A stretch of DNA of 64,000 nucleotides from Legionella quinlivanii (GCF_900461555.1 NZ_UGOX01000001.1:1563501-1627500); one strand, 5' to 3'; shown: positions 26,101-36,779, numbered from the stretch's first letter. The notes: generated by a model from the sequence alone, not told the origin. Program-made: numbers and translations.

Positions 26101-28572
26101 CTATACCACCAAATTGATCAATTGACGGTGAGCAACGACTATCGCCTTTTTAATGCTTTTACCCTCAACAAAGGCATGAGCTTCCCTGGTTGCTGTTTCA
26201 ATCAATTCTTGTTCGGAGGCATCGCTCTGAGCGGTAAATTGAGCTCTTAATTTACCATTCACCTGGACAATGAAATCAACTTGATCGGTTTTTAATGCGC
26301 TTTTGTCGACTTTTGGCCAGGAAGCGTCAATGATTGCTTTTTCATAGCCCAGTTGCTGCCATAAATGGTGGCAGATGTGAGGCGTAATGGGGGCGAGTAA
26401 TCGCAATAAGACACTCATGCTGGCATGAATGAAATATTTGTCATGCTCAGTTTCTATTGAATAATCAGAAATCTCATTAAACAATTTCATGCAACCAGAA
26501 ACCACGGTGTTAAATTGTTGCTTCTCATAGTCATTAGAAGCCTGAGCCAGGATTTGGTTTACAGTCAGGCGTGATTTTTTTAATCTATTATCAGCCTGCT
26601 GCCAATCGACATGCCCATTTCCATTGCAAATCGCGTTGTTAACTTCAGTAAACAGTTGCTGATTTTTGTGAGCGAAAGCCCAGACCCGCTTCAAAAAGCG
26701 ATGAGCTCCTTCCACTGCGGTATCAGACCATTCTAATGATTGCTCGGGAGGCGCGGCGAACATGACAAAAAGACGTGCGGTATCCGCGCCATAAGTATTA
26801 ATCAAGTGATTAGGGTCAACCACGTTACCCAATGACTTTGACATTTTATGGCCATCTTTTAATACCATTCCCTGAGTCAGCAGCGCTTTAAAAGGCTCAT
26901 CAGAATTAACCAGGCCTTCATCGCGCATCAGTTTATGAAAGAATCGGGCATATAAAAGATGCATAACGGCGTGTTCAATGCCGCCAATGTATTGATCTAC
27001 GGGAGTCCAGTATTTAGCGCGATCATCCAGCATGGCATTGTCCTGACCTTTGCAGGCAAAGCGCGCGTAATACCATGAAGACTCGATAAATGTATCGAAG
27101 GTATCGGTCTCTCGCGTGGCATCCTGACCGCATTTAGGGCAGCGTGTCTGTAAAAATTTTGCGGACTGCGCCAGAGGTGATCCACTTCCTGTAAATTCAA
27201 TATCATCCGGCAGTGTTACCGGGAGATCTTGTTCGGCCACTGGAACGATGCCGCATTCTTCACAGAAAATCATGGGAATAGGAGTGCCCCAATAGCGCTG
27301 ACGGGAAACGCCCCAATCGCGCAAACGGTAATTAACCGTAACTTTACCCAAATCCCTGCTTTCCAGATAATTAGCAATAGTGCTTACAGCCTGGGAAGAA
27401 GTCAGGCCTGTGAATTCGCCGGAATTAATTAACTCACCTTCTTCAGTAAAGGCTGATTTATCATAGTTATGAGTTACATCGCCAAGCGGTTTAATCACTT
27501 CCTTAATCGGCAAGTTATATTTATTAGCAAACTCCCAATCACGCTGATCATGAGCAGGAACCGCCATGACGGCTCCTGAGCCGTATTGCATCAATACAAA
27601 ATTGGCAATCCAGACGGGAATACTTTCTCCAGTAACAGGGTGCGATGCTGAGAAGCGGGTTGCAATCCCCCTTTTCTCCATAGTTGCCAGATCAGCCTCC
27701 GCCATGCGAATTCCCTGACAGCTGTCGATAAACTCTCGAACCGCAGGATCATGACTCGCTGCTTCTTTAGCGAGGGGATGATCAGGGGCTACGGCGAGAT
27801 AAGTGACACCCATCAGGGTGTCAGGCCGAGTGGTATAAATTTTAAGTCGTTTGGGATATTCATTAACCTGAAAGCCAATCTCGCAGCCTTCGGAACGGCC
27901 AATCCAGTTACGCTGCATTTGCTTGACTTGTGCAGGCCATTCTTCAAGTGTATCCAAATCTTTTAGAAGTTCATCGGCATAGGCAGTGATTTTAATAAAC
28001 CATTGAGAAATTTCGCGTCGTTCGACAAGCGCTCCGGAACGCCAGCCACGCCCGTCGACTACCTGCTCATTAGCCAGAACAGTTTGATCAACAGGATCCC
28101 AGTTGACCACAGCATTCTTTTTATAAACCAAACCTTTTTCATAGAGCTTGATAAAAAACCATTGCTCCCAGCGATAGTAATCCGGATCACAGGTTGCTAT
28201 TTCGCGTTTCCAGTCATAAGCATTTCCCAGGCGCAGAAATTGCTCTTTCATTGCTGCAATATTTTTCTTAGTCCATTCGGCAGGGTGAATTCCGTGTTTT
28301 ATTGCCGCGTTTTCTGCTGGAAGGCCAAAAGCATCCCAACCAATGGGTTGCAGAACATTTTTGCCTAAGGCACGCTGATATCTTGCAATTACATCGCCAA
28401 GAGTGTAATTCCTCACATGGCCCATGTGAAGCGTTCCGCTTGGATAGGGGAACATGGACAAACAATAAAACTTTTCTTTGTTCAAGTCTTCAGTGACATT
28501 GAAGCATTGCTTCTTATGCCAGTATTGCTGGGCCTGTTCTTCTACTTCTTGTGGTTTATAACTAGTATCCAT
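26101..28572 (-). CDS. leuS: Leucyl-tRNA synthetase
   Basis: This is a class I synthetase of 823 residues from the ATG at 28570-28572; a GTG two codons upstream is also possible. The HIGH-type motif is HMGH (49-52), and the second signature is KMSKS near residue 585. A CP1 editing domain (about 220-410, with the conserved TTRPDT) hydrolyses mischarged tRNA. A zinc-binding CxxC pair (CEECG, CPKCG) is also present. The gene heads the leuS-lptE-holA-nadD operon. Confidence 0.97.
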   Translation of the reverse strand: MDTSYKPQEVEEQAQQYWHKKQCFNVTEDLNKEKFYCLSMFPYPSGTLHMGHVRNYTLGDVIARYQRALGKNVLQPIGWDAFGLPAENAAIKHGIHPAEWTKKNIAAMKEQFLRLGNAYDWKREIATCDPDYYRWEQWFFIKLYEKGLVYKKNAVVNWDPVDQTVLANEQVVDGRGWRSGALVERREISQWFIKITAYADELLKDLDTLEEWPAQVKQMQRNWIGRSEGCEIGFQVNEYPKRLKIYTTRPDTLMGVTYLAVAPDHPLAKEAASHDPAVREFIDSCQGIRMAEADLATMEKRGIATRFSASHPVTGESIPVWIANFVLMQYGSGAVMAVPAHDQRDWEFANKYNLPIKEVIKPLGDVTHNYDKSAFTEEGELINSGEFTGLTSSQAVSTIANYLESRDLGKVTVNYRLRDWGVSRQRYWGTPIPMIFCEECGIVPVAEQDLPVTLPDDIEFTGSGSPLAQSAKFLQTRCPKCGQDATRETDTFDTFIESSWYYARFACKGQDNAMLDDRAKYWTPVDQYIGGIEHAVMHLLYARFFHKLMRDEGLVNSDEPFKALLTQGMVLKDGHKMSKSLGNVVDPNHLINTYGADTARLFVMFAAPPEQSLEWSDTAVEGAHRFLKRVWAFAHKNQQLFTEVNNAICNGNGHVDWQQADNRLKKSRLTVNQILAQASNDYEKQQFNTVVSGCMKLFNEISDYSIETEHDKYFIHASMSVLLRLLAPITPHICHHLWQQLGYEKAIIDASWPKVDKSALKTDQVDFIVQVNGKLRAQFTAQSDASEQELIETATREAHAFVEGKSIKKAIVVAHRQLINLVV

Positions 28573-28635
28573 AGTCACTACATTAGATTACTTAAGCTGC
28601 CTAGGATAACCCCTCTTGTGCTTAGCAGCAATAGT

Positions 28636-30171
28636 TTACTGATGCTGTTTCTTAGGAAATCCAGATATCATGGCCCATAGAAAAAAGCCAAAAGAGAGGA
28701 TTAGTATCGGCCAATCCCCTAAGAGCACCCAGGGCGTGCTGCCAGTCGCCGGATAGATGGACGCGCGGAGCAGACCGGCATTAAAAGCGGGAAGCGAGGT
28801 CACTATGTCCCCTCGCGTATTAATGACGGACGATAATCCATCATTGTTCGAGACAACCTGGTATCTTCCGGTTTGCAGGGAGCGTACCTGGGCAATCTGT
28901 TGTTGCTGATACATGGCGAGCGAGTGTCCAAACCAGCCATCATCACTGATAGAAACAATCCACTCCGCATGGGGAAACTGCTTTCGAAGCAATTCTCCAT
29001 AGGCCAGTTCATAGCAAATAAGCGTGGCGACAGGATGCTTATGAACTCTGATTAAGGATTGCGCGTTTTTTCCTGGCTTTAAATTGGCGTCAGGGATCTG
29101 TAACCAATTCATCAATGGCTGAAATATAGCAGGTATATATTCTCCAAATGGAACTAAATGCTGCTTTAGATAAAACCCCTGAGCCTCGCCCAGACTGATT
29201 AATGCATTGAAATAGTCGTCGGCGTCGATTTTAGTGGGTTCTGGTATCCCCAAAAGAATTCCACTGCCTGCGTTTTTTGCTTTTTCCCTTAAGTCATCAA
29301 GAAAGTCACTTATATAGGAAGAGGGGAGCGGAATAGCCGATTCCGGCATCACAATTAGCTCTGTACCAAGTAAACTGATAATATCTTTCTGATAGCGATC
29401 AAGAAGTTTCCAGAACAGCGTCTCATCCCACTTGTCGCGCATGGACAAATTGGCCTGAATGACGCCAATGGACACCGGCGTGCTCGATACATGGACCCAC
29501 TCAATGGGTTTTAATGCAAGCGGAGTCAGAATAATTGAAACAAACAACACAAGATAAGTCAGTTGTTTTCTTGGCTCAACGCCGAATGCACAAACCAGCA
29601 GCGTGGCAGCAAACACAGTCAGAAAGCTAGCCCCATAAACCCCTAAAACAGGTAAGAGGTATTTAACCGGTGCATCAAATTGACCGAATCCAAGCAGAAG
29701 CCAGGGAAAGCCGCTTAAAATGGAAGCACGCAGAAATTCGCTGATGACCCAAAGTGCACTGAAGAATAATCCTGAAGTAATTGTGGGACGTTTAATTGAA
29801 AAATAGTTAAAGACAAGAGCAAGCAATGCAGGAAAGAATGATAAATACAGGATGAAAAGCAGGGTGATTAATCCTGAGAGCACTGGATGTAGATGACCAT
29901 ATTCGTGAATGCTGACATAAATCCAGGACACCCCAAGCCCAAAGAAGCCCAGGCCGAAAAATAATCCACGCAGAAAACCAGACCCTGTGGAATGTGCACA
30001 GAGTCCATAATAGAAGAGAGCCACACCCAGAATCGCCATGCCCGGTATATGAAAGGGAGCAAATCCCAGCGGTAATAACAAGCCGAATATGAAAAATTTG
30101 AAGTAATGCATCCAGGTTAATTTTTTTGTGGTTTCAATCTGCAGTGGCTCAAAGGAGACGGCGCTGGTCAT
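28636..30171 (-). CDS. lnt: Apolipoprotein N-acyltransferase
   Basis: Lnt adds the third acyl chain to the N-terminal Cys of lipoproteins in the inner membrane. The 511-residue protein has about six to eight N-terminal membrane helices and a periplasmic nitrilase-like domain (about 220-480). Its catalytic triad is visible as the Glu in VMPESAIP, a Lys after GEYIPAIF, and the Cys in ATLICYELAYGE. It lies 63 nt upstream of leuS on the same strand. It would serve the lipoproteins RlpA and LptE in this window. Confidence 0.95.
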   Translation of the reverse strand: MTSAVSFEPLQIETTKKLTWMHYFKFFIFGLLLPLGFAPFHIPGMAILGVALFYYGLCAHSTGSGFLRGLFFGLGFFGLGVSWIYVSIHEYGHLHPVLSGLITLLFILYLSFFPALLALVFNYFSIKRPTITSGLFFSALWVISEFLRASILSGFPWLLLGFGQFDAPVKYLLPVLGVYGASFLTVFAATLLVCAFGVEPRKQLTYLVLFVSIILTPLALKPIEWVHVSSTPVSIGVIQANLSMRDKWDETLFWKLLDRYQKDIISLLGTELIVMPESAIPLPSSYISDFLDDLREKAKNAGSGILLGIPEPTKIDADDYFNALISLGEAQGFYLKQHLVPFGEYIPAIFQPLMNWLQIPDANLKPGKNAQSLIRVHKHPVATLICYELAYGELLRKQFPHAEWIVSISDDGWFGHSLAMYQQQQIAQVRSLQTGRYQVVSNNDGLSSVINTRGDIVTSLPAFNAGLLRASIYPATGSTPWVLLGDWPILILSFGFFLWAMISGFPKKQHQ

Positions 30172-30457
30172 GACAGAGTTTCATTAAATGAAAGAACGAT
30201 AGGATACTAAAGCTCAAAGGTCAACAAGATCACCAGAAAGAATACGATAAATTTTTTTTATTTAGATATTTGACTCTTATATTGAGAAAAATTCTTATGA
30301 AGAACTTCCAAAGGAGGTTTGGCTGTCTATACTTGATTTGTTTTAAATCATTTTTTCCGAGTTGTAATCGCTACATAAAAATCGTTTTTTTTCAAGGTAT
30401 GCAAACCGGTTTTATTTGTGTAGGATGACAACTGTTTTCTAACGGAAGGGAATAACT

Positions 30458-31546
30458 ATGTATAATGTTATGATTACAGGTGCAGGTAAAATCGGAAGTC
30501 TCATCGCTTGTTTACTAGCAAGCAGCAAGGATTATCAGATTCACCTGGCAGATTTGGAATTTTCTGGTACCGATGTAACGCGCTTGCTGCAAACAATGCC
30601 GCAGGTTAAGACGGTAGCGTTAGACGTTACCGATGAAGAGTCAACCCAATCCTACATCGAAAAAAATAAAATCATTGCGGTCATTTCAAGCCTCCCTTAT
30701 TTTCTCAATACCCATGTCGCCAGAGCGGCAAAACTGGCAAAAGCCCATTACTTTGATTTGACTGAAGATACCTCAGTTACCGATGCTGTAAAGCGAATTG
30801 CCGAGGGAGCAGAAACAGCGTTTGTGCCTCAGTGTGGATTGGCTCCTGGTTTTATCAGCATCGCTGCGAACAGCCTGATGCAGGAGTTCGATGAATGCTT
30901 TCATGCCAAGCTTCGTGTAGGTGCATTACCACAACGCGCTAATAATGCTTTTCATTATTCTTTAACCTGGTCTACCGACGGTGTAATCAATGAGTATGGA
31001 AATCCATGCTTTGGCATCGAAGCGGGTAAACCGGTTGTCATGCAACCTTTGGAAGGACTTGAGTCAATACAAATCGACGGCTGTGAATACGAAGCTTTTA
31101 ACACATCCGGAGGATTGGGAAGTCTGGCTGATTTGTATAAAAATAAAATTCAGACTTTGAATTACAAAACGATGCGATATCCAGGGCATTGTGAAAAAAT
31201 GCGCCTGCTGATGAATGATCTGAAACTCAACGAGGACCGAGGCACATTAAAACGAATTCTCGAAAAGGCCATCCCGAAGACCTATCAGGACATTGTGATT
31301 GTGTATGTAACTGTTGAGGGAATAAAGCATGGTGAGTTAACTGAAAAGAGCTATGTTAAAAAGGTATACCCGGAAACTATTTTAGATTTGGAATGGTCTG
31401 CTATTCAAGTCAGCACTGCTGCGGGAGTATGCGCCGTAGTTGACCTGGTTTTAGGACAGGCAAATGAATATCACGGCCTGGTGCTCCAGGAAAAATTCCG
31501 CCTCGCGGATGTGCTGTCCAATCGTTTTGGTAAATATTACGCTTAG
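30458..31546 (+). CDS. Saccharopine dehydrogenase family protein
   Basis: This 362-residue NAD(P)-dependent dehydrogenase has a Rossmann fold (GAGKIG, 8-13) and a saccharopine-dehydrogenase C-terminal domain that begins near CGLAPGF. Such enzymes interconvert saccharopine and 2-aminoadipate semialdehyde plus glutamate; close relatives act on carboxynorspermidine. It is followed after 13 nt by an ALDH7-type aminoadipate-semialdehyde dehydrogenase, so lysine breakdown by the saccharopine route is the best reading. The ATG has GGAAGGGAA upstream. No lysine-ketoglutarate reductase is seen in the window. Confidence 0.85.
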   Translation: MYNVMITGAGKIGSLIACLLASSKDYQIHLADLEFSGTDVTRLLQTMPQVKTVALDVTDEESTQSYIEKNKIIAVISSLPYFLNTHVARAAKLAKAHYFDLTEDTSVTDAVKRIAEGAETAFVPQCGLAPGFISIAANSLMQEFDECFHAKLRVGALPQRANNAFHYSLTWSTDGVINEYGNPCFGIEAGKPVVMQPLEGLESIQIDGCEYEAFNTSGGLGSLADLYKNKIQTLNYKTMRYPGHCEKMRLLMNDLKLNEDRGTLKRILEKAIPKTYQDIVIVYVTVEGIKHGELTEKSYVKKVYPETILDLEWSAIQVSTAAGVCAVVDLVLGQANEYHGLVLQEKFRLADVLSNRFGKYYA

Positions 31547-31559
31547 GAGTAAATAATCG

Positions 31560-33080
31560 ATGGATTTTTTGAAGCATTTAGGTATTCAGGATACGAATGC
31601 CGGCGCTTATAGCGGCCAGGGTTGGCAGAGTGAATGCAGAGCAGAGAAGCTGATTTCCTACTCTCCAGCTACTGGAGAAAAAATTGCAGAGGTTGCTACC
31701 TGTTCAAGTGATGACTATCAGAAGATTATGAGTCGAGCTGAGGCTGCTGCCCTGGCATGGCGTCAGTATCCTGCACCGAAGCGAGGAGAAATTATTCGCC
31801 AGATGGGACAGGCTTTGCGAGAACATAAAGACTGGCTTGGAAGTCTCGTTTCTCTGGAGATGGGTAAATCCAAACAGGAAGGCGACGGTGAAGTCCAGGA
31901 GATGATTGATATCGCAGATTTTGCGGTGGGCCAATCGCGTATGCTTTATGGTAATACTATGCACTCTGAACGTCCAAACCATCGGATGTATGAGCAATGG
32001 CATCCCTACGGAATTGTCGGTGTTATTTCAGCCTTCAATTTTCCTGTAGCGGTGTGGTCCTGGAATGCCTTTCTTGCAGCTATCTGCGGTAATGTGACTC
32101 TCTGGAAGCCTTCTGCAAAAACGCCTCTTTGCGCGATTGCTGTGCAGAATATTTGTAATAAGGTATTAAAAGAAAATAATTGCCCGGAAATTTTTTCGCT
32201 GATTATTCCGTCCAGTCATGATGTAGTCGACATGATGGTTGAGGATAAACGAATCCCCCTGGTTTCATTTACTGGTTCTACCGCAGTAGGTAAAACAGTG
32301 GCTGCGAAAGTCGCTGCTCGCCTTGGGAAAACCATTCTGGAACTTGGCGGCAATAATGCAATCATTCTGGATGAGTCAGCAGACCTTAACCTTGCGATTC
32401 CCGGAATAGTATTTGGTGCTGTTGGAACTGCAGGCCAGCGATGTACAACAACCAGACGCTTGTTTGTACATCAGTCTATGTACAAGGAAGTAGTTCGCAG
32501 ACTGCAGCATGCTTATGAGCAAATAACCATTGGCGATCCACTCAACCCTGATAATCTGATGGGGCCTTTGATCGACGAACAGGCGGTTTCTCAATTTTGC
32601 CAGGCCATTGCGCGTGTTAAAAAAGCCGGCGGGCAAATAGTCGCTGGTGGAGAAAGCCTGAATCGAAAAGGATATTTCGTACAGCCTACACTGGTAACCG
32701 ACGTGCAGAACAGCTGGGATGTGGTTCAGGAAGAAACCTTCGCGCCTATTTTATACGTCATGCCATTTAGCAGCATAGAAGAAGCCATTGAACTGCAAAA
32801 CAGTGTTCCTCAGGGGCTTTCCTCGTCTATGTTTACACAAAATCTCAAGCACGCGGAGCGTTTCCTGAGTGCAATGGGAAGCGACTGCGGGATAGCCAAT
32901 ATCAATATTGGCACTTCAGGTGCTGAAATTGGTGGAGCTTTTGGCGGTGAAAAAGAAACAGGCGGCGGCAGAGAGTCTGGTTCTGATTCCTGGAAAGCTT
33001 ATATGCGTCGTCAGACCAATACGATTAACTGGGGTAATGATCTACCGCTTGCCCAGGGGATAAAATTTAATTTATCCTGA
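31560..33080 (+). CDS. amaB: Aldehyde dehydrogenase, ALDH7/antiquitin type
   Basis: This is a 506-residue aldehyde dehydrogenase of the antiquitin family, which oxidises 2-aminoadipate semialdehyde to 2-aminoadipate with NAD+. The catalytic residues are Glu261 (LELGG) and Cys295 (GQRCTTTRR). The segment [13 protein letters not shown] is the NAD-binding ALDH7 signature, and [19 protein letters not shown] (C-terminal third) is characteristic for this subfamily. It forms a two-gene operon with the upstream saccharopine dehydrogenase. The symbol follows the Pseudomonas lysine pathway and is by homology. Confidence 0.9.
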   Translation: MDFLKHLGIQDTNAGAYSGQGWQSECRAEKLISYSPATGEKIAEVATCSSDDYQKIMSRAEAAALAWRQYPAPKRGEIIRQMGQALREHKDWLGSLVSLEMGKSKQEGDGEVQEMIDIADFAVGQSRMLYGNTMHSERPNHRMYEQWHPYGIVGVISAFNFPVAVWSWNAFLAAICGNVTLWKPSAKTPLCAIAVQNICNKVLKENNCPEIFSLIIPSSHDVVDMMVEDKRIPLVSFTGSTAVGKTVAAKVAARLGKTILELGGNNAIILDESADLNLAIPGIVFGAVGTAGQRCTTTRRLFVHQSMYKEVVRRLQHAYEQITIGDPLNPDNLMGPLIDEQAVSQFCQAIARVKKAGGQIVAGGESLNRKGYFVQPTLVTDVQNSWDVVQEETFAPILYVMPFSSIEEAIELQNSVPQGLSSSMFTQNLKHAERFLSAMGSDCGIANINIGTSGAEIGGAFGGEKETGGGRESGSDSWKAYMRRQTNTINWGNDLPLAQGIKFNLS

Positions 33081-33107
33081 AACTCTTCAATAGCCGTATC
33101 ATGCTTG

Positions 33108-33138
33108 AGAGTCTGTCAACTTTCTCCCGACAGGCTCT
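33108..33138 (+). terminator. Hairpin after the lysine-catabolism genes
   Basis: A 10-bp stem (AGAGTCTGTC / GACAGGCTCT, one G-T pair) with an 11-nt loop starts 28 nt past the ALDH stop. There is no long T run, so it may be a weak terminator or a processing structure that separates this unit from the beta-oxidation genes. Confidence 0.4.
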
Positions 33139-33210
33139 GATATGGCTGGCAGTTTATAGCTTTCAATCGGCCGTTAGGTCATAACTAAACCCATATAAAA
33201 GGATATGATT

Positions 33211-35580
33211 ATGCAGGAACCATTTTATATAAAAAAAATTGCAGTTTTGGGTGCCGGAGTCATGGGGGCGCAAATTGCTGCTCATTGTGTTAATGCCGGC
33301 ATTTCCTGTCTATTATATGATTTGGCAGCAAAAGACACTAACAAGAACAGTATTGTCGATAAAGCGATTGCCAATCTGGTTAAGTTAAAACCTGCTCCAT
33401 TGGGAACTGCCAAAACTGCTGCGCTTTTACAGGCGAGAAATTATGATGAGCATCTTGAAGACCTTAAATCCTGCGATTTAATTATTGAAGCAATTGCTGA
33501 AAGAATGGACTGGAAAGAGTCGCTTTATCAAAAAATCGCACCGTTTGTGGGTGACAAAACGGTTTTGGTGAGTAATACCTCCGGTTTGAGCATTAATGCG
33601 TTGGCTGAGGTATTGCCCGCGTCATTACGAGAGCGTTTTTGCGGTGTTCATTTTTTTAACCCGCCGCGCTATATGCATCTCGCAGAATTAATTCCTGCGA
33701 CTACTACCTCCAATACCTTATTAACTCATCTGGAAACCTGGTTAACCAGCTACCTGGGCAAAGGGGTTGTTCACGCAAAAGATACTCCCAATTTTATCGC
33801 AAACCGCATTGGAGTTTTCTCTTTATTGGCTACACTGCACCATGCTGAAGCAATGCAGATTGGGTTGGACGAAGTAGATGCCATTACCGGCTCATTATTA
33901 GGCCGTCCCAAATCCGCGACATTTCGGACAATGGATGTGGTGGGTTTAGACACAATGAAACATGTGGTTCATACCATGTATGAGCAATTGAAAGATGATC
34001 CCTGGCATGACAGCTTTGTGTTGCCTGCCTGGTTAGAAAAAATGATCGAGCAGGGACATCTGGGTCAGAAAAGCGGACAGGGCATTTATCGTAAACCCGG
34101 AAAAGTGATCGAAGTGTTTGACAGGCAAACAGAGGAATACCGTCCAGCCGGCGGCGAAATTAGTTCTGAATTAAAGTCAATTATGTCTGAACGCGATCCA
34201 CAAAAACGAATGAGCGGCTTACTTTCCTCAAAAGATCGACAGGCCCAGTTTTTGGCTGCCTGCTTTCTCGATTTATTCCATTATTGCGCCTATCATCTTG
34301 AATCGATTGCCAATAACGTTCGCGATGTGGATCTTGCCATTCGCTGGGGATTTGGTTGGGCTCAGGGGCCTTTTGAAACCTGGCAGCAGTCTGGCCTTGA
34401 ATCTATGATTACAGCGATTAAGGATGCGATATCCAAAGGATCGTCAATGAGCAAGGCGGAGTTGCCTGCATGGCTTTCCAGAGTCCATCAGTTTTATCAT
34501 GAAGGGGGCGCCTTCTCACCTCAAAGCATGAGCTTTATCCCTCGCAGCTCGCTTTCTGTCTACCACAAGCAATATTTTCCGGAGCTCGTATTAACTGAGC
34601 ATCCCGCACAACTGGACAAATTATATGAAAATGAAGGCCTGAGCTTATCCCGCTTCAAAAATGATATCGGCTTAATTTCCTTCAAAAGCAAGGCGAATAC
34701 GATTGGTCAGGCAGTTCTGGATGGCATGGCGGCTGCTATGGACATTGCTGAAAGGCATTGTAGAGGCGTGATTGTATATCAGCAGGATGCATCCAATTTT
34801 AGTTCAGGAGCCGACTTAAAAGGGGTTGGGGGATTGATTCAGAAAAATGATTTTGCTGCTTTGGAAACGATGCTTAAGCAATTTCAACAGACCGTACTAC
34901 GGTTAAAATACAGCCCAATCCCTGTGGTTGCTGCATTAAGAGGGCGTGCTCTGGGCGGTGGATGTGAATTGATTATGCATTGCGATGCAGTGGTCGCTGC
35001 ATTTGAATCCTATCCTGGGTTGGTGGAGGCAGGAGTCGGCTTGATTCCAGCGGGTGGTGGAACAAAAGAAATGGCAATGCGAGCTGCCGAGAAAGCGCAG
35101 GATGCCGATCTGCTCTTATTTCTCAGCGCTTATTTTCAGCAAATCGCAACAGCCACTGTGGGTGCAAGTGCTGCTGATGCTCAACAACTGGGCTATCTGA
35201 AACACACAGATACCTGGGTCATGAATAGTCATGAAGTATTATATGCTGCATTGTCGCGTGTTGAAGCAATGTTAGCATCCAACTATCAACCGCCTATTCG
35301 GGGTGCTGTTTTCAAAGTTGCAGGAAGAGAGGGGTATGCCCGATTACAAGCCGGGTTGATTAACTGGCTGGAAGGCGGCTTTATTTCCAAATATGATTAT
35401 TATCTCGCAAGTCAGCTCGCATCGGCTATCTGCGGTGGAGATGTGAATAATGGCACGATGGTTAATGAAGACTGGATGCTCAAGCTGGAGCGTGAAGCGT
35501 TCATGAATCTGGCCCGCAATCCGTTGACGCATGCGAGAATCAGTTCTTTGCTGGAAACAGGGAAGCCATTGCGCAATTAA
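33211..35580 (+). CDS. fadN: 3-hydroxyacyl-CoA dehydrogenase / enoyl-CoA hydratase (FadN type)
   Basis: This bifunctional beta-oxidation protein has 789 residues with the 3-hydroxyacyl-CoA dehydrogenase first: GAGVMG at 14-19, HFFNPP in the NAD domain, and a C-terminal dehydrogenase domain to about 410. The enoyl-CoA hydratase/isomerase domain follows (about 480-700, with SSGADLKG and ALGGGCE). This order is that of Bacillus FadN and not of E. coli FadB, where the hydratase comes first. I chose the ATG at 33211, 8 nt after AGGA, over the one at 33205. The thiolase gene follows after 14 nt. Confidence 0.93.
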   Translation: MQEPFYIKKIAVLGAGVMGAQIAAHCVNAGISCLLYDLAAKDTNKNSIVDKAIANLVKLKPAPLGTAKTAALLQARNYDEHLEDLKSCDLIIEAIAERMDWKESLYQKIAPFVGDKTVLVSNTSGLSINALAEVLPASLRERFCGVHFFNPPRYMHLAELIPATTTSNTLLTHLETWLTSYLGKGVVHAKDTPNFIANRIGVFSLLATLHHAEAMQIGLDEVDAITGSLLGRPKSATFRTMDVVGLDTMKHVVHTMYEQLKDDPWHDSFVLPAWLEKMIEQGHLGQKSGQGIYRKPGKVIEVFDRQTEEYRPAGGEISSELKSIMSERDPQKRMSGLLSSKDRQAQFLAACFLDLFHYCAYHLESIANNVRDVDLAIRWGFGWAQGPFETWQQSGLESMITAIKDAISKGSSMSKAELPAWLSRVHQFYHEGGAFSPQSMSFIPRSSLSVYHKQYFPELVLTEHPAQLDKLYENEGLSLSRFKNDIGLISFKSKANTIGQAVLDGMAAAMDIAERHCRGVIVYQQDASNFSSGADLKGVGGLIQKNDFAALETMLKQFQQTVLRLKYSPIPVVAALRGRALGGGCELIMHCDAVVAAFESYPGLVEAGVGLIPAGGGTKEMAMRAAEKAQDADLLLFLSAYFQQIATATVGASAADAQQLGYLKHTDTWVMNSHEVLYAALSRVEAMLASNYQPPIRGAVFKVAGREGYARLQAGLINWLEGGFISKYDYYLASQLASAICGGDVNNGTMVNEDWMLKLEREAFMNLARNPLTHARISSLLETGKPLRN

Positions 35581-35594
35581 TAGGAGACTTGATA

Positions 35595-36779
35595 ATGACT
35601 AATGTTTATGTTGTGGATGTATTGCGTACACCGGTTGGCAAGGCTCCTCGAGGCGTATTCAGGCATACTCTGCCTGATGATTTGCTTGCTCACACAATAC
35701 GATCTTTAAGGGAACGAAATAGTACCGTGGATTGGGAAGCGGTTTGTGATGTGGTCATTGGCTGCGCCATGCCTGAAGCCGAGCAGGGGATGAATGTGGC
35801 TCGTATTGCCTCTTTACTGGCTGGAATGCCTCAGTCTGTTCCGGCCATGACTATTAATCGATTCTGTTCCTCAGGTGTACAAAGCATTGCTACGGCGGCA
35901 GCTTCACTTATTCAGGGGAATCATTTGCTGGCTCTTGCTGGCGGTGTTGAAAGTATGTCAATGGTTCCTTTGGGAGGAAATAAATATACTGCAAATCCTG
36001 CCATTTTTGAAAATGAGCAGGTAGCTATAGCTTATGGAATGGGAATTACGGCGGAGAATGTTGCTAAACAGTGGAGTGTCTCGAGAGAAGAACAGGATCA
36101 ATTTGCTGCTCAAAGTCATGCCAAAGCAACTGCTGCCCAACAAAAAGGCTATTTCAATGCCGAGATTGTACCTGTGGAGATTATCGATCGTAAGGCAGAT
36201 CTTAACCACCTGGAAGTCAATTCGCAAAAGAAATTGATAAGTAAGGACGAAGGCCCGCGAGCGGATACTTCTTATGAAATGATCTCTCGGCTGAAGCCTG
36301 TATTTGCTGCCAGAGGTTCGGTGACAGCAGGTAACAGTTCTCAAACCAGTGATGGAGCTGGAATTGCCTTGCTAGCCAGCGAGCAGGCTCTGAAGCAATT
36401 TGATTTGCAGCCTATGGGAAGATTACTGGGATATGCTGTAGCAGGTGTTCCTCCTGAGGTGATGGGGATTGGGCCAATCAATGCAATCCCACTGGCATTG
36501 AAGCAGGCTGGTCTTTCTATTGAACAGTTGGACTGGATTGAGCTGAATGAAGCGTTTGCGGCTCAAGCTTTGGCTGTTATAAAAACCTTAGGCTTACCAC
36601 CGGAAAAAGTAAATCCGCTTGGTGGAGCCATTGCTTTAGGCCATCCTTTGGGAGCAACAGGGACCATCAGAACGGCAACCCTCCTTCATGGGCTTCGTCG
36701 TATAAAAGGTAAATATGGTATGGTCACCATGTGTATAGGTACAGGGATGGGCGCAGCAGCCATTTTTGAAGCACTGTGA
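35595..36779 (+). CDS. fadA: Acetyl-CoA acyltransferase (thiolase)
   Basis: This thiolase cleaves 3-oxoacyl-CoA with CoA to give acetyl-CoA and a shortened acyl-CoA. It has 394 residues from the ATG at 35595, which follows AGGAG by 9 nt. The nucleophile is Cys91 in NRFCSSG, and the C-terminal His and Cys sit in GGAIALGHPLGATG and TMCIGTGMGAAA. It is the partner of the upstream FadN-type protein in one operon. Substrate chain length cannot be told from sequence. Confidence 0.94.
   Translation: MTNVYVVDVLRTPVGKAPRGVFRHTLPDDLLAHTIRSLRERNSTVDWEAVCDVVIGCAMPEAEQGMNVARIASLLAGMPQSVPAMTINRFCSSGVQSIATAAASLIQGNHLLALAGGVESMSMVPLGGNKYTANPAIFENEQVAIAYGMGITAENVAKQWSVSREEQDQFAAQSHAKATAAQQKGYFNAEIVPVEIIDRKADLNHLEVNSQKKLISKDEGPRADTSYEMISRLKPVFAARGSVTAGNSSQTSDGAGIALLASEQALKQFDLQPMGRLLGYAVAGVPPEVMGIGPINAIPLALKQAGLSIEQLDWIELNEAFAAQALAVIKTLGLPPEKVNPLGGAIALGHPLGATGTIRTATLLHGLRRIKGKYGMVTMCIGTGMGAAAIFEAL

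Noticed and set aside
28003-28496. Plus-strand frames opposite the leuS start
   Set aside because: They are antisense to the conserved HMGH region of leuS, with no ribosome-binding site.
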